The notes under the pieces were generated by a model, which was given only the letters and a program-made list of their open reading frames with translations, had not been told where the DNA came from and made no database searches. Shown one piece after another: positions 15,583 to 22,429 of a DNA stretch of 64,000 bases (within the stretch, counting starts at the first letter, position 1; the number at the start of each line of letters is the position of its first letter). The position numbers and the translations under genes are program-made. Source of the stretch: an uncultured Prevotellaceae bacterium (GTDB lineage Bacteria > Bacteroidota > Bacteroidia > Bacteroidales > Bacteroidaceae); NCBI GenBank assembly GCA_946186505.1, contig CAMHNI010000005.1:62001-126000 (forward strand). Reading direction: 5' to 3'.

Positions 15583-17616
15583 ATGAAAGTAACGATTATT
15601 AATCATGTGCGCGATGAGAAAAGGTATTCGCGCATAGAACTAAATGAGTTTATCAACCAGTTGTGCGACGGCACTTACCGCCAGCACTACATTCGCGATT
15701 TTAAGAAAGAGGTATGTTTTGGGGCAGAATGGACGAAGACAGGTGGGGAACCAAAGGCCAATATACTGAACCCTCTGGTGCTCCTTTCGTTGGAAAACCT
15801 GCGCGATTTGGCTACTGCCGAGGAATACAAACACCTTGCTACACAGCTGCCTTATACGCTGCTTTGTTTTCTCGGACATGATGGCCATTCTCTGCACATC
15901 GTCTGTCCGTACTCTACAAATAACAATGGTGACGTAGCTTTGCTTAATGCCTACCGTAAACTGCACTATATTTATTCTTCGCAGTTGTGTACCCCATTGT
16001 CTGAACGTGAACCCTCCTTCGCTATCAGCGCCAAGGCAAGCTATGATCCCAAGCCCTATTTCAATCCTGATGCCATTGCCATTACGGTGAGTTCTGAGCC
16101 GAAAGAATCGCCTGAGTTCCGCTCATTGCAGGAAGATATCAGTGACTACAATTATCCCGAAGAGATTCCTGGCATGAGCGTACGCGACAGTCGGATGCGC
16201 CGTTTCCACGACTGCCTTGATGCCGCTATCGAGGCTCACGTTGACGAAAAAGACGATGGTGAGCACCAATCGTCTGAACATCTTTTCGCCGTAGCGGTGC
16301 TTGAGCAGTTGGCCGAAGGCTGCCGCCAGATGGGACTGCCCCAGGCCTGGTGCGTCCGCGTCGCCTCCTACATTCCCCTTATCACCTATGGTGCCAGCCT
16401 CGACACGATAAAGAGTGTCTTTAAATCCGCCTACCTGAAGGAAACGCTGAAAACCATCCCGATGAAGTTTACCCGTCCTTCGGCCTTGTTGGCATACAAG
16501 ACCGAGGCTTATATGAAGGAACACTACACGCTGCGCCTGAACGTGATGACCGGCACCCCGGAATACCGTATGAATGCCGTGGGCTACGGCTTCCAGCCGT
16601 TGGACAAGGCTGCCCGGAACACAATGGCCATCAATGCCCTGAAGGCCGGTGTAGATTCCTGGGATAAGGACCTGAGCCGTTACATCGACTCGAACCTCAT
16701 CCCCCGCTACTACCCGATGGAAGACTACTTGCGCCATCTGCCCCGCTGGGACGGCAAGTACGACTATGTGGGCGAGCTGGCACGTCGCGTGAAAACCGAT
16801 AATCCCTATTGGGAAGAGGACTTCCACAAATGGATGCTCTCCATGGTGGCCCAGTGGACGGGCAAGGACCGACAGTACGGCAATGCCATCGTACCCCTGC
16901 TCATCGGACCGCAGGGCAGTGGTAAGACCACTTTCTGCCGCCGGCTGTTGCCCGGCTATCTGCAGATGTACTACAACGACCGCCTCTCGATGAAGAACGA
17001 CAACGACATCTTCATCGCCATGTCATCGTATGCCCTTATCAACATCGATGAGTTCGACGCCATGTCTAAGTCGCAACAGCCCATCTTGAAATACCTCCTC
17101 TCAAAGTATGACGTGAAGTTCCGCCCGCCTTACGGTAAGACGATGGAACAGCGACAGCGCTTTGCCTCATTTATTGCCACCACCAACAGTCGCCGTCCGC
17201 TGGTCGATCCCACGGGCTCCCGCCGTTTTATCTGTGTCTATGCCGACGAGATCGACAACGGCGGTATCATCTACTATGACAAACTTTATGGTCAGCTCTA
17301 CGCCGAACTGCAGCAAGGACGCCGTTACTGGTTTGAGGACGAGGAAAATGCCCGCATCATACAGCAGAACGAGCAGTTCCAGCAAGTCAGCAGCTATGAG
17401 CAGATGATCGCGCTCACCTATCTGTCACCTGAAAACACCTCCGAGGATGCGGATTTCGTATCCCTCCAACTTATTATGAAACAACTCGAGAAGCTGTTTC
17501 CTACCTTTACGATCAAGAAAGGAACGGATGTAGAACTCGGGAAGAGGTTGACTAAAATGGGATATGAACACAAGCGTAACAACAAAGGATCGGTCTTTAA
17601 GATTGAAGGGATATGA
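15583..17616 (+). CDS. VapE-like P-loop ATPase (BT4734/BF3469 family)
   Basis: 677 residues from ATG 15583; the longer frame start at 15529 precedes the promoter-like TATCTTTG box (15552-15559) and is rejected. The N-terminal third matches the BT4734-like domain that precedes VapE in Bacteroidetes. The C-terminal VapE ATPase domain has Walker A GPQGSGKT near residue 442 and Walker B ALINIDEFD near residue 485. Such proteins are typical of integrated elements and phages, and are thought to act as primase/helicase-like enzymes. Here it is paired with an HU-like protein 195 bp downstream, a common genomic pairing without other phage genes nearby. Confidence 0.85.
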   Translation: MKVTIINHVRDEKRYSRIELNEFINQLCDGTYRQHYIRDFKKEVCFGAEWTKTGGEPKANILNPLVLLSLENLRDLATAEEYKHLATQLPYTLLCFLGHDGHSLHIVCPYSTNNNGDVALLNAYRKLHYIYSSQLCTPLSEREPSFAISAKASYDPKPYFNPDAIAITVSSEPKESPEFRSLQEDISDYNYPEEIPGMSVRDSRMRRFHDCLDAAIEAHVDEKDDGEHQSSEHLFAVAVLEQLAEGCRQMGLPQAWCVRVASYIPLITYGASLDTIKSVFKSAYLKETLKTIPMKFTRPSALLAYKTEAYMKEHYTLRLNVMTGTPEYRMNAVGYGFQPLDKAARNTMAINALKAGVDSWDKDLSRYIDSNLIPRYYPMEDYLRHLPRWDGKYDYVGELARRVKTDNPYWEEDFHKWMLSMVAQWTGKDRQYGNAIVPLLIGPQGSGKTTFCRRLLPGYLQMYYNDRLSMKNDNDIFIAMSSYALINIDEFDAMSKSQQPILKYLLSKYDVKFRPPYGKTMEQRQRFASFIATTNSRRPLVDPTGSRRFICVYADEIDNGGIIYYDKLYGQLYAELQQGRRYWFEDEENARIIQQNEQFQQVSSYEQMIALTYLSPENTSEDADFVSLQLIMKQLEKLFPTFTIKKGTDVELGKRLTKMGYEHKRNNKGSVFKIEGI

Positions 17617-17625
17617 TGTGTAAAA

Positions 17626-17710
17626 GTAAAACAACTTGTTTTACTATCATTAACATGCCTTTTATGATAGGAAAAGATGCCTTCGAAGGAAGTAAAACAA
17701 GTTGTTTTAC
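17626..17710. repeat. Two 19-bp palindromes flanking a stem-loop region
   Basis: GTAAAACAACTTGTTTTAC (17626-17644) and GTAAAACAAGTTGTTTTAC (17692-17710) are each self-complementary apart from the centre base and are exact reverse complements of each other. Between them lie TATCAT / ATGATA arms and a CCTTCGAAGG palindrome. The block sits 10 bp after the VapE stop and before the HU gene; it may be a terminator, an operator, or a processed element. Confidence 0.7.
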
Positions 17711-17811
17711 ATTGAGAATAATAGTGTAAGATTGTAAACAACATACACTACATATAACAACCTGATTATAAATTTGATAAAAGCGAAAGTGTAAGATTAC
17801 AACAAATAGAA

Positions 17812-18228
17812 ATGGCAGTACATATCAAGTTAATCAAGAACAATATTAAGAGCAGCAGTTCTTATGGGAAATATTTTGCCAAGGCAGTGAGTCAGGGTGA
17901 GGTCACCCTCGATGAAATCGCGGCAGAGGCATGTCGTAACAGCGGTATTTCCGAGGGTTCCGTCATAGGCGTGGTAACGGAGTTGCAGGATATTCTGAAG
18001 CACAGGCTTACTGAAGGACAGACAGTAGTGCTCCCTGGCATAGGCCGTTTCAGCCTCCGCGTGGAGAGTATCGGTGTCGATGACCCGAAGGCGTTCAACA
18101 TCTGCCAACACATCACCCGTATTGTCTGCGGCTTCCTCCCCGCAGGCCGCCGCATTCAGGGCCGCCACATCCTCTACGACTTCTGCGACGGTGTGAAGGC
18201 AGTCTGGCAAAAGGGCTCCAAGCCGTAA
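17812..18228 (+). CDS. HU/IHF-like DNA-binding protein
   Basis: 138 residues of the Bacteroidetes HU-like family: a basic helical N-terminus (VHIKLIKNNIKSSSSYGKYF), the helix pair ISEGSVIGVVTELQDILKHR, and the beta-arm region TVVLPGIGRFSLRVES. It is longer than canonical HU (90 residues), as usual for this subfamily. Its partner upstream is the VapE-like ATPase; this pair is frequent in Bacteroidales genomes. Expected to be a nucleoid-type or element-specific architectural protein. Confidence 0.82.
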   Translation: MAVHIKLIKNNIKSSSSYGKYFAKAVSQGEVTLDEIAAEACRNSGISEGSVIGVVTELQDILKHRLTEGQTVVLPGIGRFSLRVESIGVDDPKAFNICQHITRIVCGFLPAGRRIQGRHILYDFCDGVKAVWQKGSKP

Positions 18229-18312
18229 TGATTGATGTTCAAAAATTGGGGAGGTTACAGCGAAAAATTGATTTTTTTCGTACTAAATGCTTGTTATATC
18301 AAAGAAAAACTG

Positions 18313-18397
18313 TATCTTTGCCGCTGAAAAGCGGCGATGATGCTCACGCTTGGCAAATGAAACATGTTTCTTTGCACTCGCTTAACCGCATCATTGC
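18313..18397 (+). promoter_or_regulatory. Promoter and structured leader (family A copy 4) before the riboswitch
   Basis: TATCTTTGC (18313-18321) leads into hairpin GCCGC/GCGGC (18320-18335), outer stem GCGATGATGC (18334-18343) with GCATCATTGC (18388-18397), and inner hairpin GCAAATGAAAC (18353-18363) with GTTTCTTTGC (18366-18375). The fold equals that at 14400-14482 with compensating base changes. Confidence 0.65.
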
Positions 18398-18411
18398 AAA
18401 CGAATTCTGAA

Positions 18412-18630
18412 AAGAGTTCCCGTAAAGGTGTGCTTAACTGCACTTAATTGGGAATGTGAGTGAGAATCTCCGACTGTCCCGCAGCAGTGAACTCCGTTAT
18501 GGCTCCTAAGCATAAACGCCATTGCCCGTTTGGGTGAGAAGGCGCTTGGGAGTGGAGGAAAGTCTGAAGACCAGCCTTTTTCGGTTAAAAAGCCGCTGCA
18601 CCACGATGTATGGTGTCGGTAGGCGCAAGT
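18412..18630 (+). promoter_or_regulatory. Cobalamin riboswitch
   Basis: Contains the hallmark core CTGTCCCGCAGCAGTGA (18473-18489), preceded by GGGAATGTGAGTGAGAATCT, then GCCATTGCCC, GGGTGAGAAGGCG, and the B12-box equivalent AGTCTGAAGACCAGCC (18561-18576). A terminal hairpin CACCA/TGGTG near 18600-18613 could form the kissing interaction. The order matches the cobalamin riboswitch consensus. It lies in the leader of the flavodoxin gene, which should therefore be repressed when B12 is plentiful. Confidence 0.88.
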
Positions 18631-18794
18631 TAGATTTTTGTGGAATAATGGTCCGGAAGGACTGTCGTATAACGTAGTCTCTCTTTTGGCCAGCGCTATT
18701 GTGCGCATACGTGTATTTATTATATAAGTTTTACGGGGCAGTCTGTCGTGAGACAACACTTCCCCTTTTATCGAGTATTCAAACATATAGAAAT

Positions 18795-19196
18795 ATGAAA
18801 CATGAATCAATCGTCGTCGTGTACGACAGCTGTCAGGCTATCGCTGAAGAGATAGCCGACAAGTTGGGCGCTGAGACTGTCAGCGTCCAGAGTTTGAACA
18901 ACAGGCAGATAGAAAACTGCCAGAGTCTTGTCCTTGCTGTTGAGTTCCAGGCCGACGGTCCGCTTTCACCACATTGGCAGTATGCCTGTCAGATGCTACG
19001 TGGTGTCAGTCTGAGTGGTAAGAACGTAGCCGTCATGGTGGCTTTGGGCAATAGTCGGGACAACGGTATCTATGCCGAGTCATTTTTCTGTGAACTCAGG
19101 CAAAACGGCGCACACATCGTTGGCGAACAGCTCTATGCCAACTCGTCTGGATGGAACACCGACAATTGGATTTGCAGCGTGTCCCCTAACTTATAA
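18795..19196 (+). CDS. Flavodoxin-like protein under a B12 riboswitch
   Basis: 133 residues starting at ATG 18795 (earlier in-frame ATG at 18699 lies in the leader). The fold is flavodoxin-like: first strand IVVVYDSCQAIAEEIADKLG with a degenerate phosphate loop, then SLVLAVEFQADGPLSPHW, then VAVMVALGN and SFFCELRQNGAHIVGEQLYA. The usual T-x-T-G-x-T FMN-binding loop is not clear. The cobalamin riboswitch upstream links it to B12 status, for example as a reductant for a B12-dependent or B12-independent isoenzyme; that link is inference. Confidence 0.65.
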   Translation: MKHESIVVVYDSCQAIAEEIADKLGAETVSVQSLNNRQIENCQSLVLAVEFQADGPLSPHWQYACQMLRGVSLSGKNVAVMVALGNSRDNGIYAESFFCELRQNGAHIVGEQLYANSSGWNTDNWICSVSPNL

Positions 19197-19217
19197 TCAA
19201 CAAAACTCTTAAACACT

Positions 19218-19307
19218 ATGAGCTATATCTTCATCGTCGCCCTGGAATTCCTACTGACATTCTGTGGCGTGGCAATGCTTATCAGATACTATAACCACAA
19301 GGCATAG
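19218..19307 (+). CDS. 29-residue single-span membrane protein
   Basis: ATG 19218 to TAG 19307 encodes 29 residues: one hydrophobic span (MSYIFIVALEFLLTFCGVAM) and a basic tail (LIRYYNHKA), so inside-out topology with the tail in the cytoplasm is likely. It starts 21 bp after the flavodoxin stop in the same transcript. Not recognised from any family; composition and position make a real small protein plausible. Confidence 0.5.
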   Translation: MSYIFIVALEFLLTFCGVAMLIRYYNHKA

Positions 19308-19412
19308 GACTCCATCTTCGGCATGGTTTGCTTCTATTTATCAGGCAAAGTCCGCTTTTCACTTAGTCGGTGCAAATACGAATAATATTTGAATCAATGG
19401 GTGGAAACTGAT

Positions 19413-20168
19413 CTATTTCCTGACTATCACGCTACCACTGGCCTGATGGGTGGCGAGGATGAGCACTTCGGCTATCTGGACGTGAGCGGGGGCATTGGCG
19501 GCAAAGACGGCGACATCGGCGATGTCGTCACCTGTCAGCGGCTGGATACCCTTGTAAACATTGGCGGCACGGTCGTTGTCGCCGTGGAAGCGGACATTGC
19601 TGAAGTTTGTCTCGACCAGTCCCGGCTTGAGGTTCGTGACCCGAATAGGGGTATTGGCTACATCGATGCGCAGGCCGTCGGACAGTGCCTTCACGGCAGC
19701 CTTCGTGGCACAATAGACATTGCCACCGGCGTATGCGGCATCGCCGGCCACGGAGCCGACATTGATGACGTGTCCCCGTCCGCGCTCCACCATTCCCGGG
19801 ACGACGAGGCGCGTCATCGTGAGCAGGCCCTTGATGTTTGTATCGATCATCGTCTCCCAGTCGTCGAAACTTCCCTCGTATTCCGGCTCAAGGCCCAAGG
19901 CCAGACCGGCGTTGTTGACCAGCACGTCTATCTGCTGCCATTGGGCTGGCAGGCCACGGATACACTCCGTAGCCTGCCGACGGTCGCGAACGTCAAACAC
20001 CAAAGTTAGCACGTCCGTCCCTTTTTCCGTCAGTTCACTGCTGATTTCCGTCAGGCGGTTCTCGTTCCTGCCCGTCAGAATCAGCTTATCACCATTCTCA
20101 GCAAATTTCCGGGCACAAGCCAGACCTATTCCGCTCGTCGCCCCTGTAATAAGAATAATCTTGTTCAT
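19413..20168 (-). CDS. SDR-family oxidoreductase (YdfG-like)
   Basis: 251 residues of classical short-chain dehydrogenase: cofactor motif TGATSGIG (residues 8-15), NNAG at 85-88, and the catalytic set Ser139, Tyr152, Lys156 in YCATK. The NGR...N pattern (TGRNENR) favours NADP(H). It resembles serine/3-hydroxy acid dehydrogenases of the YdfG group. It starts 1 bp after the GH5 stop, so it is the last gene of the barrel-GH43-GH5 operon. Its last ten codons are duplicated as a relic at 27818-27850. Confidence 0.88.
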   Translation of the reverse strand: MNKIILITGATSGIGLACARKFAENGDKLILTGRNENRLTEISSELTEKGTDVLTLVFDVRDRRQATECIRGLPAQWQQIDVLVNNAGLALGLEPEYEGSFDDWETMIDTNIKGLLTMTRLVVPGMVERGRGHVINVGSVAGDAAYAGGNVYCATKAAVKALSDGLRIDVANTPIRVTNLKPGLVETNFSNVRFHGDNDRAANVYKGIQPLTGDDIADVAVFAANAPAHVQIAEVLILATHQASGSVIVRK

Positions 20169-20169
20169 C

Positions 20170-21300
20170 TTATTCCTCCATTAGCAAATCCACCAGTCCC
20201 TTGTCCTTAAACGTGTGCTTCTGCTGATCCCAGAAGCCGAAGTCGGCGTCATAGCACCAGGTGGTCCAGGCAATGTTGTTCTCCTTGAACACGGTCAGCA
20301 TGTCCTTTGTCCACTTGTAGGCCAATTCGCGGTCGACAGGCTCATAGACGCCCCACTCGCCGCAGAACAGTTGGAGACCATACTTGTTGGCAGCGGCAAT
20401 GGCATCGGCGAAGTCCTGACGGATCTTGTCGATGTTCCACTCCTGCTGGGTGTACTGCTCCAGTTCCGGCTTCAGCGAGTCGGGAGCGGCCTCGTAGTCC
20501 TCCTTCGACACCAGCACGCCGGGGTAATTCACCTTGCCGGTATATTTGCCGATAGGCGTCCACCAAGCACCGTAGTGCGTCAGAATCATGGGGTAGTAGT
20601 AGTGGAACGAGAGGATGATGTTCTTGTCACCCTCAGGCACCTTCAAGTCCTTGATGGTTTCATAACTCTGCCACATGTTGCTGCCGATAACGAGCGTACG
20701 CTGCGGCTCCCGCTCACGGAGTGCCTTGTGGACCTTGGCGATGAGCGCGTTCCATTGCTCGTGGTCGTCGGCCACCGGCTCGTTCATAAACTCGTAGGCC
20801 ACGGAGTCATTGCTATAGCCTTTCAGCACGTCGCTCAGCTGGTACCACATATCGATGAGCTGCTGCTGAGCCTCCTCGGAGGTGAAGAGCGTGTTGGCGT
20901 CAGCCCCACCCTCGTTCACGGCGTTGAAGTAATGCGAGCGGATGATATGGAGGTCGACGATGGTGCGCAGGTGGTGCTTCTCAGCCCAGTTGATGGCGTT
21001 GGTCATCAGTTCCCAGGCCTCGGGCAGCTTGTTACCGTCCTCGTCCCAGAACTGCACCTCGTCGATGGGCAGGCGAACGAAGTCGAAGCCCAGCGAATCG
21101 AGTCGGGCGAAGTCGTCCTCCTGGATGTGCTTCAGCCGCGCCTCGCCGCGCTCCTCACTCTGCGAAAGCCAGTGGCTGACGTTCGTACCACGCCCGATTT
21201 TGAAGTCATTCACGCCGTCATTTTTCTCACTCTTACTTGTGCAGGCCGTCAACGTCAGCATCGTCATGGCTGCCAATGCCAAGGAATAAATCTTTTTCAT
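20170..21300 (-). CDS. GH5-family glycoside hydrolase, lipoprotein
   Basis: 376 residues with a lipoprotein signal (LALAAMTMLTLTAC). The fold is a GH5 (beta/alpha)8 barrel: VRLPIDE, TIVDLH, acid/base Glu174 in FMNEP, HYYYP, and nucleophile Glu315 in FCGEWG. GH5 members of this kind are endo-beta-glucanases or mannanases; the exact subfamily cannot be fixed here. It follows the GH43 pseudogene by 34 bp and the SusC-like barrel, so it belongs to a small glycan operon. Confidence 0.88.
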   Translation of the reverse strand: MKKIYSLALAAMTMLTLTACTSKSEKNDGVNDFKIGRGTNVSHWLSQSEERGEARLKHIQEDDFARLDSLGFDFVRLPIDEVQFWDEDGNKLPEAWELMTNAINWAEKHHLRTIVDLHIIRSHYFNAVNEGGADANTLFTSEEAQQQLIDMWYQLSDVLKGYSNDSVAYEFMNEPVADDHEQWNALIAKVHKALREREPQRTLVIGSNMWQSYETIKDLKVPEGDKNIILSFHYYYPMILTHYGAWWTPIGKYTGKVNYPGVLVSKEDYEAAPDSLKPELEQYTQQEWNIDKIRQDFADAIAAANKYGLQLFCGEWGVYEPVDRELAYKWTKDMLTVFKENNIAWTTWCYDADFGFWDQQKHTFKDKGLVDLLMEE

Positions 21301-21334
21301 ACCGTTGATGTTTATTTTATTTCTTCGTTGTTTC

Positions 21335-22326
21335 CTATCTTATTACTTTTAACTTGTCGCCACTAAGGTCAACCTTGAAGAAGTGGGGGATGCGGACGGT
21401 GCGCCCGCGCTCATCCTTGGCATGACTGTGGACAGACATCATCCATTGACCGTCGAAACGCTGGAGAGCATCGAGTGACCGAAGTTCGGTGGTGTTATCG
21501 GCTCAGGCTCCTGCGTCCACGGGCCGTCCAGCGTGCCACTCTCCGAGTAGGCCACGCCCTGCGTGTAGTCGCCAAAGACCCACGACGTCCAAAGCATACC
21601 AAGACGACCGGTGCCAGTACGGAAAAGCCACGGGCCGTCAGTCACCTTGTTCCAAGTGATGTTGCCCTGTTCGTCGCGTTCCCTACTCCACGGTGAGTCG
21701 CTGGCACGGAAGAGCACCTTCGGTTCGCCAATGGTGCCGCTGAAGTCGGACTTCAACTCAATCTTCTCGATGGTGCCGTTCCAGTTCTGCAGCCACTCGC
21801 CGCAAAAGACGAGGTAAGGCTTGCCGTCCTTATCCCGCCAGAAGGTGCCGTCGAGTGTTGGACGGTCGGCGGGCAGGTAGGTTGCATCGCCGAAAGCCCG
21901 GTACGGGCCCATCGGATTGTCGGCCCGCAGCACCTGCGACGCCCGTCGCTCGATGACGTTGCCGCGAACGGTGTCAATCTTCACCGCCTGATTGGTAAAC
22001 GTTGCGAAGTAATAGTACCAACCGTCGCCCGTCTGATGCAGTTCGGCGGCCCATATCATCGGTCGCGGACCCATCCATGAGTCGGCCTCAAATTCCGTCA
22101 CGCGGAAGGGTCCCTCCCACAGTTTAAGGTCGCTGCTGCGCCACATCATGCCACCCGTACCCGTCATGTAATACATGTTGGTTTTCTTGTCGGCCAGCAC
22201 AGCCGGGTCGCTCAGCCGTATAGAATCAGTCGGCACATCCTTGCGGACACGCATACCACGCTGTGCCGAGATTGAGAGTACCGTCAGTATTGACAGAATA
22301 CCCCATGCAATCAGTCTTTTCTTCAT
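21335..22326 (-). pseudogene. GH43-like glycoside hydrolase with a single-base frameshift
   Basis: From ATG 22326 (signal MKKRLIAWGILSILTVLSISAQ) the frame codes a GH43-type five-bladed propeller: general base Asp40 in RLSDPAVL, DGTFWRDKDGKPYLVF, and VTDGPWLFRTGTGRLGMLWT. It shifts at about 21463-21468: the read-through frame ends SSVSTVNG and stops at 21439, while the next frame continues QRFDGQWMMSVHSHAKDERG then RTVRIPHFFKVDLSGDKLKV and stops at 21335. Adding one T would give the expected HSMLFQRFDG. Either a recent frameshift or a sequencing error. Confidence 0.8.
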
Positions 22327-22429
22327 CGTTAAGCCAAATTTTTGTTGTTTAGATTGCAAATATACAAATAATTTGGGACATTGCGTCGATTGCGAGGGGA
22401 TTTCTTGCTACAATATAGTTTTTTAACAA

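Noticed and set aside
15583..18228. Prophage or integrative element around the VapE-like gene
   Set aside because: No integrase, portal, capsid or attachment-site duplication nearby; the VapE-HU pair commonly stands alone in Bacteroidales.
19321..19412. TTCACTTAGTCGG segment resembling the end of family A copies
   Set aside because: Only about 10 bases match and no pairing arms are present.
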